Below are positions 1 to 7,548 of a stretch of 23,083 bases of DNA, one piece after another. A model generated the notes under the pieces. The model saw only the letters and a list, made by a program, of their open reading frames with translations. It was not told the DNA's origin and searched no databases. The stretch spans positions 1 through 23,083 of the forward strand of contig DXGW01000038.1 in NCBI GenBank assembly GCA_019113665.1, given 5' to 3'. Origin of the DNA: Candidatus Alistipes excrementipullorum. GTDB taxonomy: Bacteria; Bacteroidota; Bacteroidia; Bacteroidales; Rikenellaceae. Both the position numbers and the translations under genes were made by a program. Numbering within the stretch: the stretch's first letter is position 1; each line of letters begins with the position of its first letter.

Positions 1-1
1 T

Positions 2-55
2 AACGTGCAGATTGCTTCAACTACCGTGCAACCGATGCCGCAGCCGGTCCTGTAA
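2..55 (+). CDS. possible C-terminal end of an upstream gene (partial)
   Basis: The second frame is open from the left edge to a TAA at 53-55 and reads NVQIASTTVQPMPQPVL. It could be the tail of a gene that begins outside the window. Nothing in 17 residues identifies a family. Frame 1 is also open from 4 to 105 but begins directly after a TAA and has no start codon, so the assignment is weak. Confidence 0.2.
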   Translation, partial: NVQIASTTVQPMPQPVL

Positions 56-110
56 ATGTCGCATTCCGCAATGTTTCGGCCGTATCGTTACGTCCAGAGA
101 AATAAAACGC

Positions 111-118
111 TATCTTTG
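111..118 (+). promoter_or_regulatory. Bacteroidetes-type -7 box upstream of the TrhA gene
   Basis: TATCTTTG matches the Bacteroidetes sigma-ABfr -7 consensus TAnnTTTG exactly. It lies 23 bp before the ATG at 142, implying a very short leader. No clear -33 TTTG is visible at the right spacing. Confidence 0.55.
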
Positions 119-141
119 CGGCAGAACCAAAACTCTTGCAT

Positions 142-798
142 ATGAAACGTAGATCGGAGCGTAAAGCGTATGTTCAAAGCTTCGGGGAAGAAGTCGGAAA
201 TTCCGTTTCTCACGGGGTGATGACCATAGCGGCATTGTGCGGACTGCCGTTTGCAGCCGTGCGGGGATATTTGAGCCAGGGGGTTGAGGGTGCCGTCTGC
301 GCGAGCGTGTTTGTCATCTCGCTGCTCTTCATGTTCCTCGGGTCGACCCTTTACCACAGCATGGCCCCGAATTCGAAACACAAGGCCGTCTTCCATATCC
401 TCGACCACATATTCATATTCGTGGCCATTGCCGGTACATATACGCCCGTAGCCGTGTCGGTCATAGGCGGCTGGCAGGGGTGGGTCATCGTGGCGGTGCA
501 GTGGGCCATGGTGCTTTTCGGGATACTTTACAAGTCGTTGTCGCGCAGGTCTATACCGGCGCTGAGTCTCTCGATATATCTGATAATGGGGTGGACCATC
601 GTCTTCTTCTTCCCGCTCTTCCTGCGCAAGGCTTCTGTCCCGATGATCGTCCTGATCGGGGTGGGCGGCCTGTTCTACACGCTCGGCGCATGGTTCTATG
701 CCCGCAAGGGATTCAAGTACCACCATCTGGTGTGGCACCTGCTGATAAACCTTGCAGCCGTCGCGCACTATGTGGCGATAGTCTTCTTTCTCTATTGA
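142..798 (+). CDS. trhA: hemolysin III / PAQR-family membrane protein TrhA
   Basis: This 218-residue integral membrane protein belongs to the hemolysin III (HlyIII/YqfA/TrhA) branch of the PAQR family, linked in bacteria to membrane-fluidity homeostasis. Seven hydrophobic segments fill nearly the whole chain. Family landmarks are visible: the early SHG motif in NSVSHGVMT, the S-LYH motif in GSTLYHS, the H-LDH motif in FHILDHIFIF, GTYTPV, and a C-terminal YHHLVWH with paired histidines, which are the presumed zinc ligands. An upstream in-frame TTG at 136 exists, but the ATG at 142 gives the natural start and follows a good -7 box. It is monocistronic and converges on the methyltransferase gene with only 9 bp between stops. 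The name hemolysin is historical and haemolytic activity should not be assumed. Confidence 0.9.
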   Translation: MKRRSERKAYVQSFGEEVGNSVSHGVMTIAALCGLPFAAVRGYLSQGVEGAVCASVFVISLLFMFLGSTLYHSMAPNSKHKAVFHILDHIFIFVAIAGTYTPVAVSVIGGWQGWVIVAVQWAMVLFGILYKSLSRRSIPALSLSIYLIMGWTIVFFFPLFLRKASVPMIVLIGVGGLFYTLGAWFYARKGFKYHHLVWHLLINLAAVAHYVAIVFFLY

Positions 799-807
799 TT
801 TCCGGCG

Positions 808-1581
808 TCAGGGCTTGCGGACCACGTATATCCTGTCGTCGCACAGGGCGTACTGTTTTCGCTGCTCCGGTGTGAATGCCGACGCGTAGTCGACGGCCTC
901 GACTTCGAACCCGGCTCCGCGCAGGCGGTCGGCATAGTCGTGCCCATAGATGCGGCGGTGGTCGTACTGTCCGAATATGCGGGTGCGTTCCGCCGGGTCG
1001 GTTATGCTGTCGTCCTCGAAAGTTGCGGCGCGGGACTCGTCGACGGGCGATAGGATTATGCCCCAGCCTCCGCGGCGCATTATGCGCTGCAATTCGCGCA
1101 TGGCGCGCCTGTCGTCGGCGACATGCTCCATTATGTGGTTGCAGATTATGATGTCGACGGACTCGTCCTCCATAGGAATCTGCTGTACGTCGAAATGCAT
1201 GTCGGCGAGTGGGCTCTCCAGATCGGCCGTGACATAGTTCTCCGGGTGGGCGGCATATATCTCCCTGAACTTGCGCATGAGCGAAACTTCGGGGGCGATG
1301 TGCAGGAGTTTGCGGTCGCCTTTGGCAATGCCGGTCTCGCGTTCGAGCCAGAGCCACAGCAGCCTGTGCCTTTCGAGTGACAGGCAGCGCGGGCACAGCG
1401 CGTTGTCACGCACCGTTACATAGCCGTATGGCAGGAATTTCCGGCGGCGGCACCCGCATACGGGGCATTCGCGCCCGCGACCGACATATATCAGTCCCAT
1501 GACCGGTACGGCCCACGAAGCCATGCGCTGCAGTATGGGTCGCGGTATGCTGTTCAGTATCCAGCGTATCAGCCGTCTCAT
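808..1581 (-). CDS. class I SAM-dependent methyltransferase with N-terminal zinc ribbon
   Basis: The 257-residue protein has an amphipathic or hydrophobic N-terminus (residues 1-33) and a four-cysteine zinc-ribbon-like element (CPVC at 39-42, CPRC at 63-66). A Rossmann methyltransferase domain follows: LLHIAPE at about 92-98 is the SAM-binding first strand, VTADLES at about 117 the acidic second strand, and DIIICNHIMEHV at about 143-154 the motif-II region typical of Methyltransf_11-like enzymes. The substrate cannot be told. The ATG overlaps the xseB stop as ATGA, so the two genes are translationally coupled. The gene is last in the prfA-xseA-xseB direction. The acceptor could be a small molecule or a lipid/glycan; the zinc ribbon is a family feature and does not by itself imply nucleic-acid binding. 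Confidence 0.8.
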   Translation of the reverse strand: MRRLIRWILNSIPRPILQRMASWAVPVMGLIYVGRGRECPVCGCRRRKFLPYGYVTVRDNALCPRCLSLERHRLLWLWLERETGIAKGDRKLLHIAPEVSLMRKFREIYAAHPENYVTADLESPLADMHFDVQQIPMEDESVDIIICNHIMEHVADDRRAMRELQRIMRRGGWGIILSPVDESRAATFEDDSITDPAERTRIFGQYDHRRIYGHDYADRLRGAGFEVEAVDYASAFTPEQRKQYALCDDRIYVVRKP

Positions 1582-1772
1582 TCTTCGCCGATGAGTTTTT
1601 TGACGTCGTTTTCAGCCTTGTGCAGCTTGGCTTTGCACAGTTCGATGAGTTCGGACGCGCGTTTTACCTTCTGTGCCAATGTGTCGACGTCGATGTTGTC
1701 ACTGCGCAGTTCCGCCATGATCTTTTCGATTTCTGCCGTTGCTTCGGCGTACGAGATCTTCTTTTCTGCCAT
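1578..1772 (-). CDS. xseB: exodeoxyribonuclease VII small subunit
   Basis: This 64-residue, highly charged helical protein is the XseB subunit that packs around XseA in exonuclease VII. That enzyme degrades single-stranded DNA from both ends in mismatch repair and damage processing. The family pattern is clear: SYAEATAEIEKIMAELRS followed by DVDTLAQKVKRASELIELCKAKLHKAE, with length normal for the family. It starts 4 bp after the xseA stop, and its TGA overlaps the ATG of the methyltransferase gene, so the three are one operon. Confidence 0.93.
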   Translation of the reverse strand: MAEKKISYAEATAEIEKIMAELRSDNIDVDTLAQKVKRASELIELCKAKLHKAENDVKKLIGEE

Positions 1773-1776
1773 ATTG

Positions 1777-3021
1777 TCAATTCTTTACTATCGTTGTTAT
1801 GGTTCCGTCGGCCACCTCGACGCTCATGGTTTCGCCGGCATGGGCCTGTGTCGTGGAGGTTACGGTCCGGCTTCCGATTCGCGCGATTGCAAACCCGAGC
1901 CGCATGATGTGTACCGGCGAACGGCTTTCGGTGAGTTCGCCGAGAGCATCGATCCTCCTGCGCTCGCTCTCCAGTGCCCTCACGGCAGAATCCCTGAGCG
2001 TCGAGGCGAGGGTCCGCAGGCGTATGCCCTGTTCGGCGATGATGGATTGCGACAATGCTGCCAGACGGTTCGATGCTCTTTCGAGTTCGATCTCATGCCT
2101 GCGCATCGTGGCCGTAAGCAATTCGTGCAGTTGCAGCGCCGCGTAGTCGAGGGCGCCGTCCAACTGAAGCATACGGTCGTTGAGCCATACGGCCACGGCC
2201 GTCGGGGTCTTGAGTGCAAGGCAGGCCACCATGTCCGTGACGCTCGTATCCTTGTCGTGGCCTATACCCGTGATTACCGGCAGCGGGAACTGCGCCACAT
2301 GGTTGGCCAGACGGTATGAATTGAAACAGTTGAGGTCGCTCACCGATCCTCCGCCGCGTATTATCACCACGGCGTCGAAATCCTCCTGCCGGCAGGCTAT
2401 CTGTTCGAGCGATGCGATGACCGACTCTTCGCTGGCCGCACCCTGCATCACCGAATCGAAGAGTGTAAGCGAGAATGCGTAGTCGCTTTTGGCGAGTTCG
2501 TTGCGGAAGTCCCGGTAACCGGCGGCGTTGCTGCTCGATATGACGGCCACGCGCTGTACGAGTGCCGGCAATCCGACCTCGCGGTTCATGTCCCAGACGC
2601 CTTCGCCCTTGAGGCGGGCAATGGCCTCCTGCTTGCGGCGTTCCATTTCGCCGAGCGTGTATGTCGGGTCGATGTCGATGATCTGCAGCGAAAGACCGTA
2701 CAGTTCATGGTAGTTGACCACAACGCATAGCAGAACCTTGATCCCCGCTTCGATACGCTGGCCGCTTTCGGCCTCGAAACGGCCGATTACGCGCCCGACG
2801 TTCGAGCGCCATATGACGGCACGCGCCTGTGCCTTCGGAACTCCGTTGCCGCCGTCCGTATCGCCCTTGTCCACAAGTTCGAGATAACAGTGCCCGGAGC
2901 CGTTGACTTTGATGTCGGCGACCTCGGCGCTGACCCATATCGGAGCGGCGAAACGCTCCGATATGACCTTGCGTATCGACGATTGCAGTTCGACGAGCGA
3001 TATGTGGTTCGATGTCTCCAA
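1777..3021 (-). CDS. xseA: exodeoxyribonuclease VII large subunit
   Basis: This 414-residue protein is the catalytic XseA subunit. It has an N-terminal OB-fold tRNA_anti-like domain (about 5-118, including WVSAEVADI and YLELVDKG). The catalytic domain includes GVWDMNREVGLP at about 141, ISSSNAAGYRDF at about 161, IIRGGGSVSDLNCFNSY at about 220, and the hallmark ITGIGHDKDTSVTD at about 250. A charged helical C-terminal region that binds XseB copies follows. The best start is a TTG at 3021: no ATG occurs in frame before the upstream TGA at 3061-3063, and the family N-terminus (ISLVELQ) begins within six residues. It follows the TonB-like gene by 53 bp and precedes xseB by 4 bp. Confidence 0.93.
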   Translation of the reverse strand: METSNHISLVELQSSIRKVISERFAAPIWVSAEVADIKVNGSGHCYLELVDKGDTDGGNGVPKAQARAVIWRSNVGRVIGRFEAESGQRIEAGIKVLLCVVVNYHELYGLSLQIIDIDPTYTLGEMERRKQEAIARLKGEGVWDMNREVGLPALVQRVAVISSSNAAGYRDFRNELAKSDYAFSLTLFDSVMQGAASEESVIASLEQIACRQEDFDAVVIIRGGGSVSDLNCFNSYRLANHVAQFPLPVITGIGHDKDTSVTDMVACLALKTPTAVAVWLNDRMLQLDGALDYAALQLHELLTATMRRHEIELERASNRLAALSQSIIAEQGIRLRTLASTLRDSAVRALESERRRIDALGELTESRSPVHIMRLGFAIARIGSRTVTSTTQAHAGETMSVEVADGTITTIVKN

Positions 3022-3074
3022 TGTTCGGATAAAGGTGCGGTTGGCCTTGCCGTTCAGGCATCAAGCAGGCCGGT

Positions 3075-3620
3075 CTATCTTATTACGACATATGGTTCGC
3101 GCGGCATTCGCCTGCCACGCGGCAGCTGTATCTGCAGCACGCGCTCGCTTTCAACGGGCTTGCCCTCTTTCTTTGCAGGGATCCAGGCCGGAGCCTCCTC
3201 GACGGCTGCGACTACCTTGCGGCGCAGCCGGTTGTCGGTCGATTCGAGTACGTCGCCGAGGGTCACCTTCCCGTCGGTGCCGATGGTATAGCGTATGGCA
3301 ACGCGGGCTACGGGCTCGTTGTCGCCCCATTTGACGCGATCGGCTATGTAGTCGTTGTACGAGATGCTGTCGTCCTGGAAACGGGCGGGCTCGTCATACT
3401 TTAGCGTGACGATTATAACGCCGTGGTTGGCCTCCGTGCCGTATTTGGCTATGCTCTCCTCGTTTATCTCCACAGTCTCGATCTTCTCGATGTCCGAAGG
3501 CGGAATGGCCCGTATGTCGTCCATCTCACGCCCGTTCACGATGTAGAGGGGTGATTGAGCCAATGCCGGAATGCCCAGGAATATGGCTGTAGCGTATGTT
3601 ATGGTTCGCAGTAGCATCAT
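3075..3620 (-). CDS. exported protein with TonB-plug-like segment and TonB C-terminal-like domain
   Basis: This 181-residue protein starts with a signal peptide (about 1-22, ending PALAQS). Residues 24-74 resemble the part of a TonB-dependent receptor plug that reads PLYIVNG, then IPPSDIEKIETV, then YGTEANHGVIIVTLK. Residues about 88-166 resemble a TonB C-terminal fold, with VARVAIRYTIGTDGKVTLGDV, LRRKVVAAVEEAPAWIPAKK and a final strand VLQIQLP. There is no N-terminal membrane anchor or proline-rich spacer, so it is not a classical energy transducer; it should be periplasmic or envelope-associated. Such plug/TonB_C hybrids occur in Bacteroidetes and are usually left as hypothetical. The start has two consecutive ATGs (3620 and 3617). 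It sits 76 bp after prfA and 53 bp before xseA. Function unknown. Confidence 0.7.
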   Translation of the reverse strand: MMLLRTITYATAIFLGIPALAQSPLYIVNGREMDDIRAIPPSDIEKIETVEINEESIAKYGTEANHGVIIVTLKYDEPARFQDDSISYNDYIADRVKWGDNEPVARVAIRYTIGTDGKVTLGDVLESTDNRLRRKVVAAVEEAPAWIPAKKEGKPVESERVLQIQLPRGRRMPREPYVVIR

Positions 3621-3696
3621 CTCCGTTTTTACGGATAACGTATCGACCCGCTCCGGAATTGTGTCCTGCCGGGCCTCTATTGCCCGATGCGCGGGA

Positions 3697-4782
3697 TTAC
3701 AGTTCGCTCTCCTTGAGACGCTCGGCGTTTTCAGCCACGATGAGGTGGTCGATGCAGTCCTGAATGTCCCCGTCCATGAAGGCCGACAGGTTGTAGATCG
3801 TATAGTTTATGCGGTGGTCGGTGATACGCCCCTGCGGGTAGTTGTAGGTGCGGATCTTGGCCGAACGGTCACCTGTCGATACCATGGTCTTGCGCTTGGA
3901 AGCTATCTCGTCGAGATATTTCGAGTATTCGAGGTTGAATACTCGCGTACGCAACTCCTCGAATGCCTTGTCGAAGTTCTTGAGCTGCGATTTCTGGTCC
4001 TGGCACTGTACGACTATGCCTGTGGGTATGTGGGTCAGTCGAATGGCCGAATATGTCGTGTTGACCGACTGTCCGCCAGGTCCCGACGCACAGAAAATAT
4101 CCTTGCGTATGTCGTTCATCGAGATCTCGACGTCGAACTCCTCGGCTTCGGGCAGTACGGCAACCGATGCCGCCGACGTGTGTACGCGGCCCTGCGTCTC
4201 GGTCTGCGGCACGCGCTGCACGCGGTGTACGCCCGACTCGTATTTGAGCGTTCCGTAGACGTTCTGGCCCGTAACCTTCATCACCACCTCCTTGTAACCT
4301 CCGGCGGCTCCCTCCGAGAAAGAGGTGATCTCGTAGCGCCAGCCCTTCGACTCGATGTACTTGGTGTACATGCGCAGAAGGTCGCCGGCAAAGATGGCGG
4401 CCTCGTCTCCGCCCGTACCGCCGCGGATCTCCATGATGGCATTCTTGGCGTCCTGCGGGTCCTTCGGTATGAGCAGCAACTTTATATCCTCTTCCATCTT
4501 GGCTATCGCCGGTTCGAGTTCGCCGATCTCCATGCGGGCCATTTCACGCATCTCCTCGTCCTTGTCGTTGACCAGTACGTCCTTGGCCTCGGCAAGGTTG
4601 GCAAGGGCCGTGCGATAACGTTCCGATGTCTCGATAATCGGTTCGAGCTCCTTGTACTCCTTGTTGTACTGTACGAATGTCTTGACATCGGCGATGACTT
4701 CGGGGTCGGTCAGCTTCTGTCCGAGTTCCTCGTATTTGATCTTCAGTCCGTCGAGTCGGTTGAGTATTGAATTGTCTGCCAT
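3697..4782 (-). CDS. prfA: peptide chain release factor 1
   Basis: This 361-residue class I release factor recognises UAA and UAG stop codons and triggers peptidyl-tRNA hydrolysis on the ribosome. The stop-codon recognition motif appears as PQT (192-194) inside HRVQRVPQTETQGRVHTSA, which is the RF1 PxT form rather than the SPF of RF2. The catalytic GGQ is at 236-238 in GPGGQSVN. Length is typical. The ATG at 4782 lies 29 bp downstream of a strong -7 box. No programmed-frameshift site is expected for RF1 and none is seen. It heads the minus-strand housekeeping series. Confidence 0.96.
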   Translation of the reverse strand: MADNSILNRLDGLKIKYEELGQKLTDPEVIADVKTFVQYNKEYKELEPIIETSERYRTALANLAEAKDVLVNDKDEEMREMARMEIGELEPAIAKMEEDIKLLLIPKDPQDAKNAIMEIRGGTGGDEAAIFAGDLLRMYTKYIESKGWRYEITSFSEGAAGGYKEVVMKVTGQNVYGTLKYESGVHRVQRVPQTETQGRVHTSAASVAVLPEAEEFDVEISMNDIRKDIFCASGPGGQSVNTTYSAIRLTHIPTGIVVQCQDQKSQLKNFDKAFEELRTRVFNLEYSKYLDEIASKRKTMVSTGDRSAKIRTYNYPQGRITDHRINYTIYNLSAFMDGDIQDCIDHLIVAENAERLKESEL

Positions 4783-4811
4783 ATCGCTTCGGTATCCATA
4801 TTATATTTGTG

Positions 4812-4841
4812 CAAAGATACGCATATTTCGAGAAAATGCAA
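4812..4841 (-). promoter_or_regulatory. Bacteroidetes-type promoter for prfA
   Basis: On the minus strand the -7 box TATCTTTG (4812-4819) is an exact TAnnTTTG match. A TTG at 4839-4841 lies at about the spacing expected for the -33 element. The upstream end touches the terminator hairpin of the glucanase operon. Confidence 0.65.
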
Positions 4842-4881
4842 CACGGCGGGAGTGTTCACCTTCGAGAACGCTCCCGCCGTG
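4842..4881 (-). terminator. intrinsic terminator of the beta-glucan operon
   Basis: The arms CACGGCGGGAG (4842-4852) and CTCCCGCCGTG (4871-4881) pair perfectly and extend inward by a G-U pair and GTTC/GAAC, leaving an 8-nt loop. On the minus strand the hairpin is followed by a T-rich run. It begins 19 bp after the GH128 stop and lies just upstream of the prfA promoter, insulating prfA from the PUL. Confidence 0.8.
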
Positions 4882-4900
4882 CATGGCCGAGTGGCTGCCG

Positions 4901-6244
4901 TCAGTCGAAATAGAACCAGTTGAAGTTGGCCCTTCCGAGCGTCGTCAGCGTGATGCGCATCGTGTGTTTGCCGGCCGTAAGGTCGAGGCCTTCGAGCCAG
5001 TGCGTTTTCCAGCCTTCGCCTACCGGGAGCGTTACTTCGCCCACGACCTCGCCGTCGATCGAAATCTCGAAGGTGCTGTCGCGCAGCGGCGAATTGTAGC
5101 GCAGGGCAAGGGCATAGGTGCGGCTCTCGTCGAGTTGTACGTTGTATTCGACCCACGAACCCACGGTGTAGAAGTCGCGGAGTTCGAGTACGCCCGTCGA
5201 ATCGGTCGAGGGCCCTACGTGCGGAGCTGCTGCCAGTGAAGTCTCGCCGTTGGCGGCCGACTCCGAGAGGCTGTTGTTGCAGTAGTGTTCCGCAGGAATG
5301 GCCTCGCGTACGCCGTAGTAGACGTCGGTGTCGAGTGACGATGCGTATATGTATGCCTTGCCGAGATCCGTAAGTGCGGGCGACGATGCGTTGTTGTTGA
5401 ATACGGCTATCGCTCCCCAGTCACCCGACGCGCGGTCCATGAACCATGAGTATCCCTCGACCATGGGCTCGGCTTCGAGGTAGTTCACCGTCTCGCACAT
5501 GTAGTTGAGCTGACTGGTCGTATTGTTCGTGATGGAGCTGTTGGCATGGCAGAACTCGGTGAGGAATATCGGCTTGTTGTACTTTTCGAAGAGATGTATG
5601 TAACTGCGCAGTGCGGCGACGTTGGGCATGTAGCAGTGCAGCGCGATGCCGTACATGTCGTCGAGCGATACGCCTTCGCACGCAAGGAACTCGTCGAACC
5701 ACTGGACGGGGTCGTGATAGTTCTCCAATGTGCCGTAGTTCAGCGCCGGGGAGATGAGCTTCAGCCCGGTCTCTTCGGCCAGCGCCACCAGGTCGCCCCA
5801 TTTCTCGGCGGCCTGTGCCGGAGTCATGTTTGCCTGGTCGGTGAGGTTGGGCTCGTTGTATGCCAGCAGGAACTGCGCCTCGGGCTGTGCCTCCTTGTAG
5901 GAACGTATGGCTGCGGCGTTGTAGTTGTTGTTCCAGGCCATCGGCAGGAAGGTCATGTCATACTTCGGAAGCAGGGCGAGCATGGTTGCCGACGGGCAGT
6001 TGGAAGACCAGTTGTAATACCAGCCCACACCCTCCGCAATGGTCGGTATGTCGAACTGAGGCAGTGCAAGGTCTCCGCATATTCCGCGCTTGCTGCTGCG
6101 TGACTGCTTGATCGTATAGTTTACGTTGAAATCTTCGCTGTGGGAACCCAGTCCGTCCCCGAGATTGTCGCTGTCGTCTTTGGTGCAGCCGGTAGTTGCC
6201 GCCAAAGCCAGAATGGTTATCAGTGCAGTTAAGGTCGATTTCAT
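4901..6244 (-). CDS. GH128-like endo-beta-1,3-glucanase lipoprotein with C-terminal CBM-like domain
   Basis: The 447-residue protein has a lipoprotein signal with Cys20 (TTGC). Residues about 52-305 look like a glycosyl hydrolase core of the Asl1/GH128 family, a (beta/alpha)8 barrel that cleaves beta-1,3-glucan. Landmarks are KRGICGD at the start, GVGWYYNWS at 72-80, FLPMAWN at 99-105, AYNEPN with the presumed acid/base Glu131, YGIALHCYMP at 198-207, LTEFC with the presumed nucleophile Glu230, and YSWFMDR at 265-271. Residues about 340-447 form a beta-sandwich module resembling CBM6-type carbohydrate binding (WVEYNVQLDESRTYAL; GKHTMRITL near the end). It is the last gene of the operon, 8 bp after the GH16 gene. 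Family assignment rests on motif recall; exact specificity is inferred. Confidence 0.8.
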   Translation of the reverse strand: MKSTLTALITILALAATTGCTKDDSDNLGDGLGSHSEDFNVNYTIKQSRSSKRGICGDLALPQFDIPTIAEGVGWYYNWSSNCPSATMLALLPKYDMTFLPMAWNNNYNAAAIRSYKEAQPEAQFLLAYNEPNLTDQANMTPAQAAEKWGDLVALAEETGLKLISPALNYGTLENYHDPVQWFDEFLACEGVSLDDMYGIALHCYMPNVAALRSYIHLFEKYNKPIFLTEFCHANSSITNNTTSQLNYMCETVNYLEAEPMVEGYSWFMDRASGDWGAIAVFNNNASSPALTDLGKAYIYASSLDTDVYYGVREAIPAEHYCNNSLSESAANGETSLAAAPHVGPSTDSTGVLELRDFYTVGSWVEYNVQLDESRTYALALRYNSPLRDSTFEISIDGEVVGEVTLPVGEGWKTHWLEGLDLTAGKHTMRITLTTLGRANFNWFYFD

Positions 6245-6252
6245 TTTGCGGT

Positions 6253-7479
6253 CTATTTTTTCTGATATACTCTAACGTAGTCTATGTACATGCTTGCGTC
6301 GCCGTTGTTTAGCGCCGTTACGCTGCTGATGTTCCATATGGCGGGGAAGTTGCCGCCGACTGCGAGGTTGAACAGTATGAAGCACTCCTTGTGGAAATAG
6401 TTGCCGGTGGCCCAGTCGTCGCTCGTGTCGGTTATCCCCATTTCGAAGTAGGGCTCGGCGTTCGGGTTCTTGTCGAGATCGTAATAGGTCTTTATCGACG
6501 TTTCGTCCCAGATGAGCGTGAAGAGGTGGAACCCGTCCTGCAGGGAGTAGGGAGCAGTCGTGTGTTTTGCGTAGTTGGGGTAGGCGCCGTCCTTGTAGTA
6601 TCCCCAGTGGCATGCACCGTTGAGGTAACGGTCCTGTGTGCCGGCCGATATGCCGTTGGCGTGGCCCATCTCGACGATGTCGATCTCACAGCATCGTGGC
6701 CAGCCCACCTCGGAGTGGTCATTGCCCATCATCCAGTATGCGGGCCACAGTCCGTTTGTCGTTTGCGGCATCTTGATGTATGCGTCGAAACGTCCGTATT
6801 TGAAATATCGTTTGCCGAGCGAGTTTACGCGTCCCGAGGTGGCCTGCTTGCCTCCGTACGACTCCTTGCGTGCCGTGAGGGTCAGGCAGCGGCGTCCTGT
6901 TGTCGGTTCGTCGGATATCGAGACGTTTTCGGCCCGGTAGTATTGCAGTTCGTTGTTCCCGCCCCCGTCTCCGTTGACCTCGATATTCCAGCTGTCGGTG
7001 TCGAGCGTCGTGCCATTGAATTCGTCAGACCATACGAGCGTATATCCTTCGGGTGTTTCGTCGGGGTCTGTGCCAGGATCGGGTTCGGGGTCTGTGCCTG
7101 TCGACGGCATGGTAGTCACTGTCGCCGAACTCCATGACGAGGAGGCATATTTGTCCGCAATAGTACTGCAGGCACGGATTTCGGCCTTGTATGTGGTCTT
7201 CCCCTGGAGCCCCGTGAACGTGTAGGAGCAGTTCTCCGTGGAAGTGCTCGCACCGCCGTTTATGCGGCATTCGTAGTAGTCTGCATTGTCGATCGCCGCC
7301 CATGTAAGGGTGAATGAGTCTTCGGTGACAGATGTCGTGTCGATGTCGAGGCTCGGGGCGTCGAGCGCGGGGATTATGCGTTCATCGTCTGACGACTGTT
7401 CGTCGCATGACGAGAGGACGAGACTGAACGAGAGAAGCAACATGCCTGTTGCCGCGAAAAGTTTTTTCAGTAGATTCAT
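6253..7479 (-). CDS. GH16 endo-beta-1,3(4)-glucanase (laminarinase-like) lipoprotein with FN3 domain
   Basis: The 408-residue lipoprotein (LSSC, Cys25) has a fibronectin-III-like module at about 38-124 and an acidic Pro/Thr/Asp linker (about 126-144). A GH16 catalytic domain fills about 147-408. The GH16 signature EIDIVEMG places nucleophile Glu265, Asp267 and acid/base Glu270. Other family residues include LVWSDEFNG, NELQYY, YGRFDAYIKMP, GLWPAYWMMG and the terminal YIDYVRVYQ. The enzyme should cut internal beta-1,3 (or mixed beta-1,3/1,4) glucan bonds at the cell surface. It lies 69 bp after the binding-protein gene and 8 bp before GH128. The FN3 module resembles the one in the neighbouring glycan-binding protein. 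Confidence 0.93.
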   Translation of the reverse strand: MNLLKKLFAATGMLLLSFSLVLSSCDEQSSDDERIIPALDAPSLDIDTTSVTEDSFTLTWAAIDNADYYECRINGGASTSTENCSYTFTGLQGKTTYKAEIRACSTIADKYASSSWSSATVTTMPSTGTDPEPDPGTDPDETPEGYTLVWSDEFNGTTLDTDSWNIEVNGDGGGNNELQYYRAENVSISDEPTTGRRCLTLTARKESYGGKQATSGRVNSLGKRYFKYGRFDAYIKMPQTTNGLWPAYWMMGNDHSEVGWPRCCEIDIVEMGHANGISAGTQDRYLNGACHWGYYKDGAYPNYAKHTTAPYSLQDGFHLFTLIWDETSIKTYYDLDKNPNAEPYFEMGITDTSDDWATGNYFHKECFILFNLAVGGNFPAIWNISSVTALNNGDASMYIDYVRVYQKK

Positions 7480-7548
7480 TGTTGCCCGGAATTTTTTGTG
7501 GCATGGCGGACGGTCAGGCCCGCCATGCCTGAATTGGTTTAAGAGAGC

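Noticed and set aside
136..141. TTG start two codons before the TrhA ATG
   Set aside because: The ATG at 142 is stronger, and nothing conserved is lost.
3571..4770. Plus-strand open frame of 399 codons opposite prfA
   Set aside because: prfA is unambiguous on the other strand with GGQ and PxT motifs; the product here has no family features.
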